NCBI RefSeq assembly: GCF_003478995.1
Contig: NZ_QUGI01000004.1
Location: forward strand, 108,507-172,506
Reading direction: 5' to 3'
Source: Pseudoflavonifractor sp. AF19-9AC
Lineage (GTDB): Bacteria; Bacillota; Clostridia; Oscillospirales; Oscillospiraceae
Length of the DNA stretch: 64,000 nucleotides
The position numbers were made by a program, and so were the translations under genes. The notes under the pieces were generated by a model. It saw only the letters and a program-made list of their open reading frames with translations. It was not told the DNA's origin and did no database searches. The stretch's first letter is position 1, and the number at the start of each line of letters is the position of its first letter. This document shows positions 1 through 6,905 of the stretch, piece after piece.

Positions 1-56
1 TGCAAAAAAATGTCTGGTCTGGTGAGATATTCTGCTCGCCTGCCGGGTATAGAGGG

Positions 57-70
57 TGAAAGGCCTTTCA
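57..70. promoter_or_regulatory. 14-bp perfect palindrome before ECF sigma gene
   Basis: TGAAAGGCCTTTCA is a perfect palindrome lying immediately before the AAGGAAG ribosome binding site of the ECF sigma gene. It could be an operator or a small RNA hairpin that modulates translation. The window begins too close to see the promoter. Confidence 0.35.
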
Positions 71-84
71 AAGGAAGTGAAGCT

Positions 85-570
85 ATGCTGACAAACCGGG
101 AGTTTTCCGCTCTGGCGGAGCGATACCTGAATCTGGTCTACCGGGTGGCCCTCAACTGCGTGGGCAGCCCGGCGGATGCAGACGATGTGACCCAGAACAC
201 TATGCTGCGGCTGCTGCGGCAGAAGGAGGGGTTTCAGAGCGAGGAGCATGCCAAACGGTGGCTCATCCGGGTGGCGGTGAATGAATCCAAACGGCTGCTC
301 ACTGCCCCCTGGCGGCGGCACACCGTGACACTGGAGGAGCTGGCCGCCGTCCTGCCCGGGGAGGACCGGGAGGGACAGGAGCTGCTGGAGGCGGTACTGA
401 GCCTGCCGGGAAAGTACCGGCTGCCCCTGTACCTTTATTATTATGAGGGGTACCAGGTGGGCGAGATTGGCGAGCTGCTGAGCCGCCGTCCCTCCACCGT
501 GCAGACCCAGCTGGCCCGGGGACGGGAACTTCTGAAAAAACAGTTGACGGAGGTGAACGGACGTGGATGA
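85..570 (+). CDS. ECF-type sigma-70 family RNA polymerase sigma factor
   Basis: A 161-residue alternative sigma factor of extracytoplasmic-function size that would direct RNA polymerase to a small regulon. Region 2 covers about residues 5-75 and includes the core-binding segment DADDVTQNTMLRLL. Region 4, about residues 100-155, holds the -35-binding helix-turn-helix around GYQVGEIGELLSRRPS. No conserved region 3 is present, as expected for ECF factors. I chose ATG 85 because AAGGAAG stands 7 nt upstream; the open frame reaches back to position 10 but without a ribosome binding site. Its stop overlaps the GTG start of the next gene by 8 nt, the usual coupling of an ECF factor with its regulator. 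The stimulus cannot be told from sequence. Confidence 0.9.
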   Translation: MLTNREFSALAERYLNLVYRVALNCVGSPADADDVTQNTMLRLLRQKEGFQSEEHAKRWLIRVAVNESKRLLTAPWRRHTVTLEELAAVLPGEDREGQELLEAVLSLPGKYRLPLYLYYYEGYQVGEIGELLSRRPSTVQTQLARGRELLKKQLTEVNGRG

Positions 571-1579
571 ATATAAGGTATATGAGCGGGCATTTGCCGG
601 GGTAGAGGCTCCGGCCCGGCTGAAAGAACAGATTATGAGGATGGGCGAAGAAAAGACAAAACCGCCTCACTTTGTGCGGCGGCTGTCCACAGTGGCGGCT
701 GCGGCGGTGCTGCTGTTGTTCCTGCTGGGCTGCGCCGTGGTGGGCACGGTGTACGGCCAGAGCATCCAGAGCTGGTTTGCCCACTACTGGCAGGCGGTAA
801 ACCACCAGGCGATGAGCGAGGGCCAGGCCGCCATGATTGACCATCTGACCCAGGAGATAAACCTTAGCCAGACCGTGGACGGAGTGACCGTAACCGTAGA
901 TTCGGCCACGGTTGGGGACGACAACTTTTTCCTTCTCCTTCGGGTGGAAGGGGGGGACTTCTCCAAACGATGGGGATACCGCTTCGAGGATATGACCATG
1001 GAGTTTTCTCCCGACCCCACAGAGGCGGATGATGGCCTGGGCGGCTACGGATTCCAGTATCAAGGGCTGGACGGAGACGGCGCAGCGCTGATGCTGATGG
1101 ATATGGGTTATGCCTCCTCCCAGGGGTTCCAGGCGGATACCAGCCCTCTGGAGGTCACCCTGACCCTCACCGATCTGGTGGAGAGCGGTGGGAGCCATGA
1201 AAAACTGCTGACCCAGGGGACCTGGAGCTTTGCCTTTACCCTGGACCGCAGCCAGATCCCCGCCCCGGTCTCTCTGCCGGACACCACCATTGAAGTGATG
1301 GACCAGAGCAGAGAGTTTATCGTTTCGGTGGCAGTGACCAACCTCCAGGTGACCAATACGGGGGTGCGGTTCCAGTACGGCCCCTCCCGGGCGGCGATGG
1401 ATGAGCTCCGTGTGACGCTGATTCTGGAGGACGGAACGGAAATCCGGGACGGCGGAGGCTTCGGCACGGGAATGGAGGATGGCGATGACATGTTTGTCTC
1501 CTACCAGTGGCCTGTCCCGGTGGACTTGGAGGTGGCTGCGACGCTGCGCATCGGAGACGTGGAAATTCCCATTCCATAA
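563..1579 (+). CDS. DUF4179 membrane protein, probable anti-sigma partner
   Basis: A 338-residue single-pass protein. A short cytoplasmic N-terminus (about 1-40) is followed by one membrane segment near residues 42-66 (AAAAVLLLFLLGCAVVG) and a long extracytoplasmic beta-rich domain of the DUF4179 type. The GTG start at 563 overlaps the sigma-factor stop; the ATG at 567 is in another frame. Translational coupling and topology fit an anti-sigma factor that binds the upstream ECF sigma inside and senses something outside. I see no zinc-binding HxxxCxxC anti-sigma motif, so the anti-sigma role is inferred from family and context only. Confidence 0.8.
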   Translation: MDEYKVYERAFAGVEAPARLKEQIMRMGEEKTKPPHFVRRLSTVAAAAVLLLFLLGCAVVGTVYGQSIQSWFAHYWQAVNHQAMSEGQAAMIDHLTQEINLSQTVDGVTVTVDSATVGDDNFFLLLRVEGGDFSKRWGYRFEDMTMEFSPDPTEADDGLGGYGFQYQGLDGDGAALMLMDMGYASSQGFQADTSPLEVTLTLTDLVESGGSHEKLLTQGTWSFAFTLDRSQIPAPVSLPDTTIEVMDQSREFIVSVAVTNLQVTNTGVRFQYGPSRAAMDELRVTLILEDGTEIRDGGGFGTGMEDGDDMFVSYQWPVPVDLEVAATLRIGDVEIPIP

Positions 1580-1596
1580 GAAAAATACGGAAAAGC

Positions 1597-1622
1597 GGGA
1601 GGCGGCTTTTGGGCCGCCTCCC
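1597..1622 (+). terminator. Hairpin after DUF4179 gene
   Basis: A 10-bp GC-rich stem (GGGAGGCGGC with GCCGCCTCCC) and 6-nt loop lie 18 nt past the stop. The following sequence, TTCGCGTT, is only weakly T-rich, so termination may be partial. Confidence 0.6.
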
Positions 1623-1628
1623 TTCGCG

Positions 1629-1657
1629 TTGACATTCCCTTGGGGGGAATTTATAAT
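1629..1657 (+). promoter_or_regulatory. Perfect-consensus sigma-A promoter
   Basis: TTGACA (1629-1634), a 17-bp spacer and TATAAT (1652-1657) match the housekeeping consensus at all twelve positions. Transcription would begin near 1664 and read the DUF951 and radical SAM genes. The -10 box overlaps an upstream in-frame ATG at 1656, which therefore cannot be the translation start. Confidence 0.85.
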
Positions 1658-1700
1658 GGAAGCCATAGGATTCGAAGAAACACCGGATTTGGAGGCCGCT

Positions 1701-1898
1701 ATGGATATCCACGTAAACGATGTATTAAAGATGAAAAAGCCCCACCCCTGCGGCAGCCAGGACTGGCTGGTTCTGCGGGTGGGCATGGATTTTAAGCTGC
1801 GCTGCCAGGGCTGCGGTCACGAGGTGATGCTCCCCCGGAGCAAGGCGGAAAAAAATATCCGCAAGGTGTTCCGGGAGGGACAGGAGATCCAGGTGTAA
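1701..1898 (+). CDS. DUF951 domain-containing protein
   Basis: A 65-residue basic protein of the DUF951 family: MDIHVNDVLKMKKPHPCG at the N-terminus, a CQGCGHEV half of a possible zinc-binding site, and a basic C-terminus. Family members have no established function. In many Firmicutes a protein of this type lies close to genes for translation or chromosome partition, which I recall as general knowledge. The start is ATG 1701, with GGAGG 5 nt upstream. The longer frame from ATG 1656 is excluded because that codon sits inside the -10 box. A radical SAM gene follows 18 nt later and is probably cotranscribed. Confidence 0.85.
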   Translation: MDIHVNDVLKMKKPHPCGSQDWLVLRVGMDFKLRCQGCGHEVMLPRSKAEKNIRKVFREGQEIQV

Positions 1899-1916
1899 GG
1901 AAAGGACGGAAAAGGA

Positions 1917-2795
1917 ATGCGTTACGACAGCGATTTGTTATATCGTCCCCCGGGAGAGTGGAGGAGCTATCTGCTCCAGTGTACCATCGGCTGCTCCCAC
2001 AATAAGTGTACCTTCTGCGGGATGTACAAGGAGAAAAAATTCCGCATCCGCCCGGTGGAGGACATTCTGGAGGACATCGACATGGCCCTGGACTACTATG
2101 GCCCCAGGGTGGAACGGGTGTTCCTCATGGATGGGGACGCCATCATCATGAAGACGGAGGATTTGCTGAAGATTCTCCATAAGCTCTATGCCACCTTCCC
2201 CAAGCTGGAGAAGGTGACCCTCTACGCTGGGCCACGGAGCACCCTGACCAAGTCCCTGGATGAGCTGAAGGAGCTCCACCAGGCGGGCCTGTCCCGGGCC
2301 TATCTGGGCGTGGAGAGCGGCAGCCAGGCGGTGCTGGACTTCATCCACAAGGGCTGCACCACCCAGCAGATGCTCCAGGCGGGGCAGAACCTGGTGGCGG
2401 CGGGCATTGACCTGTGGGTGACTGTGATCCTGGGCATGACTGGGCAGGGGGGAGACTGGGAGGAGCACATCCTCTCCACCGCCAAGATGATCAACGAGAT
2501 GCGGCCCCGGCACCTGTCTGCCATGACCTTCGCCCCTGCCAAGGGGACGCCCCTGGGGGATGACGTGCTGGCCGGGCGGTTCGAGGTCTGCACCCCCGAC
2601 CAGGTGCTGGAGGAATGCCGGCTGCTCATTGAATATCTGGATGTAAACCCGCTGCACTTTACAAGCAATCACGCCTCCAACTACCTGCCCCTGAAGGGCG
2701 GGCTGCCGGAGGACCGGGAGAAATTCCTGGGCCTCATCGACCAAGCGCTGGAGGGAAAAATCCGCCTTCGCAAAACGCTCAACCGGGGGATCTGA
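1917..2795 (+). CDS. Radical SAM protein (HemN/ELP3-like)
   Basis: A 292-residue radical S-adenosylmethionine enzyme. The cluster-binding cysteines lie near residues 25-38 in TIGCSHNKCTFCGMYK, giving a C-X4-C-X2-C spacing like that of Elp3-type enzymes instead of the common C-X3-C-X2-C. A barrel follows, with GVESGSQAVLDFIHKG (about 138-153) as the SAM-binding part. No B12-binding or substrate-specific extra domain is visible, and the substrate is unknown. The reading frame is cotranscribed with DUF951 from the perfect promoter at 1629 and ends before a strong terminator. Confidence 0.85.
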   Translation: MRYDSDLLYRPPGEWRSYLLQCTIGCSHNKCTFCGMYKEKKFRIRPVEDILEDIDMALDYYGPRVERVFLMDGDAIIMKTEDLLKILHKLYATFPKLEKVTLYAGPRSTLTKSLDELKELHQAGLSRAYLGVESGSQAVLDFIHKGCTTQQMLQAGQNLVAAGIDLWVTVILGMTGQGGDWEEHILSTAKMINEMRPRHLSAMTFAPAKGTPLGDDVLAGRFEVCTPDQVLEECRLLIEYLDVNPLHFTSNHASNYLPLKGGLPEDREKFLGLIDQALEGKIRLRKTLNRGI

Positions 2796-2843
2796 CGTGG
2801 GCGGTTCTGTGTCTTTTGGCAACTGAAAAATAGAGGAAACAAA

Positions 2844-2889
2844 TAGGCCTGTATCCGCAGAATGATTTGCGGATACGGCCTATTTTTTT
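2844..2889 (+). terminator. Intrinsic terminator after radical SAM gene
   Basis: A long stem (GGCCTGTATCCGCA with TGCGGATACGGCC, one mismatch) and an 8-nt loop are followed by TATTTTTTTG. This is a strong rho-independent terminator. Confidence 0.9.
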
Positions 2890-3064
2890 GTTTCTCTCTT
2901 GGAGGATGGCGGAAAAAATCTGGAAAGAACTGTAAAGGGAGAACCGAGGGAATTGACTTCAAATTGAGTCGAAAAAACCTCAAAAAGCGGAAAAATGGGA
3001 AAAATCTTTCGCAAATCAAACAAAATACACAAGAATCGTATAAGAGGTCTGTGCAGTTTTACCC
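2890..3064. other. Intergenic, no gene seen
   Basis: Purine-rich sequence between the terminator and the next promoter. A 68-codon open frame from 2862 begins inside the terminator and lacks a ribosome binding site, so I do not call it. No tRNA-like or riboswitch-like fold was noticed. Confidence 0.6.
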
Positions 3065-3093
3065 TTGATTCTGCCGGATGAATTGGTTACAAT
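3065..3093 (+). promoter_or_regulatory. Sigma-A promoter of SleB-type hydrolase
   Basis: TTGATT (3065-3070), a 17-bp spacer and TACAAT (3088-3093). The transcript would carry the palindrome at 3127-3144 in its 70-nt leader. Confidence 0.7.
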
Positions 3094-3126
3094 GTGGTAA
3101 CAAAAGTAACAGCCAGTTGCTTTTGG

Positions 3127-3144
3127 TTGTCATAATTATGACAA
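3127..3144. promoter_or_regulatory. 18-bp perfect palindrome, candidate operator
   Basis: TTGTCATAATTATGACAA reads the same on both strands. It lies 33 bp past the -10 box and 25 bp before the hydrolase start codon, where a bound dimer would block elongation. The regulator is unknown. A translated function is unlikely because no frame covers it. Confidence 0.55.
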
Positions 3145-3169
3145 AAATTTCATCATAGGAGTGTAGACA

Positions 3170-4135
3170 ATGATACGCAAGCTGTTTTCCACGCTGCTGT
3201 GTGCCTTTGCCTTACTCCTCCTGATGGGTGCCGGCACAGCTCCTCAGCAGCCGGTGACTGTCTTGGCAGAGGAGGAGAGCGCCGCCGAGATCAATGGGGC
3301 GCTTGAGACTGAAAATCAGTCCGTCTATAAGGTGAGCAGTCAGGCAATTCCCGCCGCTGCCGCCGCCAGTCCCATTGAGCTGGCGGAAAGCACGGAGAGC
3401 AGACTTCTGGTGGACGGAATCGCTGCTCCTGCAGAAGTGGAAATGACCCAGAAAGACGGGGTAACCTATGTGGCCCTGGCCAACATGGCCCTGTGTCTGG
3501 ACGAGACCGCCGCGGTCAACTGGAACGCTGAGTCCCAGGTACTCACCGTTACCACCTCCAAGCTGAGCCTGACTGCCAAAGTGGGCCAGCTGTATCTGGA
3601 GGCCAACGGCCGTTATCTGTATTTGCCCGAAGGGGTGCAGATGGTCAATGGCAAGGTTGTGGTTCCCCTGTGGGCCGTTACCGAAGCCTTTGGCGCAAAG
3701 CCGGGTTGGGAGAGCTCCACCGGGATTGTAACTGTGACCCGGGGGAGCGGAGCCATTCAGTCCGGTGATTCCTACTATGACCAGAACGACCTGTTCTGGC
3801 TGGCCCGCATCATCTACGCCGAGAGCGGCAATCAGCCGCTGGAGGGACAGATGGCTGTGGGAATCGTGGTGATGAACCGGGTGGAGAGCCCCATCTATCC
3901 CAACACCGTGGAGGGCGTACTGGCTCAGAAGAACCAGTTCTCCACCTATCAGTCCGGCCGACTGGCCAACCGTACCCCCAATGCCTCCAGCGTGATCGCT
4001 GCCAAGCTGGTGCTGGACGGCGGTGTGGTGTCTGAGGTAAAGGATGCCCTTTACTTCGATTCCAGCTCCAACAGCTGGGCCTCCCGCAACAAGGAGTGTG
4101 TGGCCGTCATCGGCAACCATAAGTTCTATGCCTGA
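3170..4135 (+). CDS. Secreted cell-wall hydrolase (SleB type) with copper-amine-oxidase-like N-domain
   Basis: A 321-residue exported protein. Residues 1-33 form a signal peptide (hydrophobic LLCAFALLLLMGAG, cleavage near VLAEEE). Residues about 75-190 resemble the copper amine oxidase N-terminal domain found on many clostridial surface proteins. Residues about 205-321 are the SleB/CwlJ hydrolase_2 fold, with the probable catalytic glutamate in IIYAESGNQPLEGQ and the conserved VVMNRV strand. It would cleave cortex or vegetative peptidoglycan. Whether it acts in germination or in growth cannot be told, and no YpeB partner is adjacent. The gene is monocistronic, bounded by its own promoter and terminator, with a palindrome in the leader. 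Confidence 0.87.
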   Translation: MIRKLFSTLLCAFALLLLMGAGTAPQQPVTVLAEEESAAEINGALETENQSVYKVSSQAIPAAAAASPIELAESTESRLLVDGIAAPAEVEMTQKDGVTYVALANMALCLDETAAVNWNAESQVLTVTTSKLSLTAKVGQLYLEANGRYLYLPEGVQMVNGKVVVPLWAVTEAFGAKPGWESSTGIVTVTRGSGAIQSGDSYYDQNDLFWLARIIYAESGNQPLEGQMAVGIVVMNRVESPIYPNTVEGVLAQKNQFSTYQSGRLANRTPNASSVIAAKLVLDGGVVSEVKDALYFDSSSNSWASRNKECVAVIGNHKFYA

Positions 4136-4154
4136 TATCGGGCTAAGCCCGAAC

Positions 4155-4184
4155 AAAGCCGCCCCTTTGGGGGCGGCTTTTTGT
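4155..4184 (+). terminator. Intrinsic terminator after hydrolase gene
   Basis: The stem AAAGCCGCCCC / GGGGCGGCTTT with a TTTG loop runs into TTTTT and ends the hydrolase transcript. Confidence 0.9.
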
Positions 4185-4214
4185 TGCCCTGAAATTTGGT
4201 ACAGAGTCGACGAT

Positions 4215-4254
4215 GGAAAAAGGCCGGAGCCCATTGAGGCTCCGGCCTTTTTCC
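4215..4254. terminator. Bidirectional terminator between convergent genes
   Basis: A 17-bp perfect inverted repeat (arms 4215-4231 and 4238-4254) with a 6-nt loop and A- and T-runs at its ends. It serves the reverse-strand XRE gene, and backs up the hydrolase terminator. Confidence 0.85.
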
Positions 4255-4263
4255 AAAAGAAAA

Positions 4264-4848
4264 TCAGAGAAGCTGGCGAAACAGTCCGTGGCGTGTGCAG
4301 TACCAGTACAGCAGCCCATGGCCGCGTCGGGGAAGACGAAGCTGAAAGTCCCACTCCGGCCAGCGCTTATGGATGGTGACCTGTTCCCCGGTGACCAGGG
4401 CGGCAAAGGAGAGGTGATGTTCCTTATCCATGGGGTGCTGTGAAGTAAGGAACCACTCATCTTCCACCGGTTCCACCGTCAGCCGGTGCGCCTCATCCGG
4501 CGTCTGCCAGGAGAGGGGAAGAAGGGTTCTCCCGCAGCAGGAGAGGACGGGAGTCCCCGTGGCAGTGATGAGGTTTCCGCACTGGGGACAGACGTAAAAG
4601 CTGAGATTTCGCATGTTACCTCCATTTGGATCCTGCTCCTCCAGCGTTCCCGCCAGCAGCTGCTCCACGGGAACGCCCAGCGCCCGGGCAAGGTCAGGCA
4701 GAAGGGATACGTCGGGGCAGCCCAAGCCGCGCTCCCATTTGGATACTGCTCGGTCTGTGACGCCCAGGATATGGGCCAGCTGGCGCTGGGTCAAAGTCTG
4801 CTCCATCCGCAGCCTTCGGATCAGGTGTCCGATTTGATTTTGATTCAT
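4264..4848 (-). CDS. XRE regulator fused to desulfoferrodoxin-like domain
   Basis: A 194-residue two-domain protein. Residues 1-68 are a Cro/CI helix-turn-helix (LTQRQLAHILGVTDRAVSKW). Residues 83-194 match desulfoferrodoxin in order: a rubredoxin-like FeCys4 site (C87, C90, C104, C105), then the superoxide-reductase site ligands H121, H138, H144, C184 and H187, in contexts QHPM, EHHL and YCTRHGLF. The glutamate before H121 is kept (E119), but the catalytic lysine of superoxide reductases is alanine (A120). This suggests a redox or iron sensor more than an efficient enzyme. The start is ATG 4848 with GGGAGG upstream; the TTG at 4863 overlaps that site. The gene is divergent from rex. The metal and signal are inferred. 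Confidence 0.85.
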   Translation of the reverse strand: MNQNQIGHLIRRLRMEQTLTQRQLAHILGVTDRAVSKWERGLGCPDVSLLPDLARALGVPVEQLLAGTLEEQDPNGGNMRNLSFYVCPQCGNLITATGTPVLSCCGRTLLPLSWQTPDEAHRLTVEPVEDEWFLTSQHPMDKEHHLSFAALVTGEQVTIHKRWPEWDFQLRLPRRGHGLLYWYCTRHGLFRQLL

Positions 4849-4868
4849 GAGGATCCCTCCCAAGGGAC

Positions 4869-4897
4869 ATTATGCCAAAACAGCGGCGGGATTGCAA
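4869..4897 (-). promoter_or_regulatory. Sigma-A promoter of XRE-desulfoferrodoxin gene
   Basis: On the reverse strand, TTGCAA (4897-4892), a 17-bp spacer and CATAAT (4874-4869). The 13-mer ACATTATGCCAAA (forward, 4867-4879) recurs at the other reverse-strand XRE gene (27971-27983). Confidence 0.65.
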
Positions 4898-4912
4898 TCA
4901 ACGCACCGTTGA
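4894..4912. promoter_or_regulatory. Candidate XRE operator
   Basis: TCAACG-CAC-CGTTGA (4898-4912) is a 6-bp dyad adjoining the -35 box. It overlaps GCAATCAACGCA (4894-4905), which is also present as GCAACCTACGCA at 27998-28009, at the same 27-bp offset from the shared -10 13-mer. This fits autoregulation. Confidence 0.5.
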
Positions 4913-4929
4913 CTGGAAAGGAAAAGAAT

Positions 4930-4958
4930 TTGACAGGGGGGGCGAGATCGAGTAAACT
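4930..4958 (+). promoter_or_regulatory. Sigma-A promoter of rex
   Basis: TTGACA (4930-4935), a 17-bp spacer and TAAACT (4953-4958), giving a leader of about 70 nt before the rex start. Confidence 0.65.
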
Positions 4959-5037
4959 GTATAGTAAAATGAGGGCAGTATTGGACTGCAGACTGCAGCG
5001 GTATGCCCAACCTCCGAACGGTTAGGGAGCAACGACG

Positions 5038-5709
5038 ATGAAACGAAATTCCAAAGTATCAACGGCTGTCATTCGGCGTCTGCCGCGTTACTACCGGCAC
5101 TTGTCTGAGCTGCAGGAGACGGGGGTGGTGCGGATTTCTTCCAGTGCCCTGGGCAAGTCCATGGGCCTGACCGCATCCCAGATCCGCCAGGATCTGTTTT
5201 GCTTCGGCGGCTTCGGCCAGCAGGGCTACGGCTATAAGGTGGATACGCTGAAAGAGGAGATTGGAGAAATTTTAGGCATCAACCGGGGGCATACCGTGGT
5301 GGTGCTGGGCACCGGCAACCTGGGCCGGGCCATTATTGAGAACTTCCGTTTTTCCAGCAATGGCTTCCATCTTCTGGCGGCCTTTGATGTCAACGAGCAG
5401 GTGGTGGGCACGCAAATTGCAGGCGTGCCGGTCTACCACGCCCGGGACCTAGAAGATTTTCTGGCCAAGAATCCGGTGAGCGTGGGCCTCTTAACCGTGC
5501 CCATTTCGGCAGCTCAAGAGATGGGGGACCGGCTGACTGCGGCCGGGGTGCCCGGAATCTGGAACTTTACCAATTACGAAATCAACTTCAATCCGGAGAA
5601 GGTTGTGGTGGAGTCCGTCCACTTTTCCGATAGCCTCCTGGCCCTAAACTACATGATCACCCAGCGGGAGCTGGATGCAAAGGACGACGGCGGAAGGGAG
5701 AACACATGA
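5038..5709 (+). CDS. rex: Redox-sensing transcriptional repressor Rex
   Basis: A 223-residue repressor that senses the NADH/NAD+ ratio and controls fermentative and respiratory genes. The N-terminal winged helix spans about residues 1-80 (SQIRQDLFCFGGFGQQGYGY is the typical recognition segment). The Rossmann domain has VVVLGTGNLGRA at about 89-100. A C-terminal swap helix ends near residue 215. Length and motifs are standard for Rex. It is divergent from the XRE-desulfoferrodoxin gene and overlaps the following SLH-protein gene by 4 nt (ATGA). The Rnf operon, a plausible Rex-regulated target, starts 1.7 kb downstream, but I found no clear Rex box (TTGTTA-N6-TAACAA) in front of it. Confidence 0.95.
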   Translation: MKRNSKVSTAVIRRLPRYYRHLSELQETGVVRISSSALGKSMGLTASQIRQDLFCFGGFGQQGYGYKVDTLKEEIGEILGINRGHTVVVLGTGNLGRAIIENFRFSSNGFHLLAAFDVNEQVVGTQIAGVPVYHARDLEDFLAKNPVSVGLLTVPISAAQEMGDRLTAAGVPGIWNFTNYEINFNPEKVVVESVHFSDSLLALNYMITQRELDAKDDGGRENT

Positions 5710-6815
5710 AAAAGACAATGCTCCGCCTTGCGGTGACGGCAGGCGTTCTGGTTTTGCTGGCCTGTGGGGCCTATGCGCTGAACTCCGGGGACAGCCTGAT
5801 TTCCCTGAGCTATTTGAAAAACACCTTTATTCCCAGCGCGGTGGAGCAGGGGACTGCTGCCGCCAATGAGAAGCTGCAGGAGACCTATGACGAGGCCAAA
5901 AGCACGCTGGACGCCCTGCAGCAGGGGTATCTGGGCCAGAGCTCCGGCACCGGCTCCGGAAGCTACAGCGCATCCCTCCAGCCCCGGGACTGGAAGGGGG
6001 GAGACAAGCTGGAGCTGACCACCGGATCCGGCTGTTTCTTCTTTGCGGGAAGCGCCACGGTTACCCATAACGGGGCGGTCATTGATGTGACGGAGGGCAA
6101 AGAAGTCTCCTCCGGCAGCCGTCTGACCGCGGGACACCGCTATCTGGTGGGGGAGGACACCAAGGCGACGGTGTCGTTCAGCTCCGGCGCAGCCCAGATG
6201 GGGGTCCAGGGCAGCTACACCTACACTGCCGGAGGCGGCTCCTCCATTCCGTTCTATGATGTGAGCACCCAGGACTGGTTCTACACCCAGGTCTGCTATG
6301 CCTATGAGCATGGGTTCTTCTCCGGCGTGGATGCCACCCACTTCGGCCCTTACGAGCCCATGGACCGTGCCATGCTGATGACGGTGCTCTACCGCCTGGC
6401 CGGCTCGCCGGAGGATGAGCTTCTGGCAGCGGAAGCCGACTTCAGCGACGTCTCTGATTCGGCGTGGTATGCCGGCTACGTAAAGTGGGGAGCAGATCAG
6501 GGAATTACCGCCGGAACAGGCCCCAATACCTTTGGACCTGAGCTGAAGGTGACCCGGGAGCAGATCGTGGTTCTGCTGCACAGCTTTGTGCGCAACTATC
6601 TGGGACAGAGCGCGGATGCCCGGGCAGATCTGTCCGGCTATCAGGACCTGTCCAAGACCAGCGCCTGGGCCAAGGATTCCTTTGCCTGGGCTGTGGCAGA
6701 GGGAATTGTCGGCAGCACTTCCTCCAGCTCGCTGACCCTCAGCCCCCAGAACAGCGCGACCCGGGCGGAAGTGGCTGCAATGCTGCGGGTCTTTACAGAA
6801 AAATTTATCGCTTAA
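5706..6815 (+). CDS. SLH-domain surface protein
   Basis: A 369-residue exported protein: a signal peptide at about 1-25 (LRLAVTAGVLVLLACGAYA), a helical segment, a unique region at about 75-175, then three S-layer homology repeats at about 180-369. The repeats start at FYDVSTQDWFYTQVCYAYEHG, FSDVSDSAWYAGYVKWGADQ and YQDLSKTSAWAKDSFAWAVA, each followed by an FGPxxxxTR-like segment. Such repeats bind secondary cell-wall polymers. The start codon overlaps the rex stop in ATGA, so the two are translationally coupled, an odd pairing of a cytoplasmic redox repressor with a cell-surface protein. The role of the unique region is unknown. Confidence 0.88.
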   Translation: MKKTMLRLAVTAGVLVLLACGAYALNSGDSLISLSYLKNTFIPSAVEQGTAAANEKLQETYDEAKSTLDALQQGYLGQSSGTGSGSYSASLQPRDWKGGDKLELTTGSGCFFFAGSATVTHNGAVIDVTEGKEVSSGSRLTAGHRYLVGEDTKATVSFSSGAAQMGVQGSYTYTAGGGSSIPFYDVSTQDWFYTQVCYAYEHGFFSGVDATHFGPYEPMDRAMLMTVLYRLAGSPEDELLAAEADFSDVSDSAWYAGYVKWGADQGITAGTGPNTFGPELKVTREQIVVLLHSFVRNYLGQSADARADLSGYQDLSKTSAWAKDSFAWAVAEGIVGSTSSSSLTLSPQNSATRAEVAAMLRVFTEKFIA

Positions 6816-6905
6816 ACCAGAACCCATTTCCTGCCTGTGCATATGATAGGGATGAGAAGGGCAAACAGCCCTCTTAAAACTTTCATAAAACAGGAGGTAC
6901 TCACT

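Noticed and set aside
299..1786. A 495-codon open frame on the reverse strand
   Set aside because: Shadow spanning the ECF sigma, DUF4179 and DUF951 genes; no start signals.
2862..3068. A 68-codon frame
   Set aside because: Begins within the terminator at 2844-2889, is lysine/asparagine-rich low-complexity sequence, and has no ribosome binding site.
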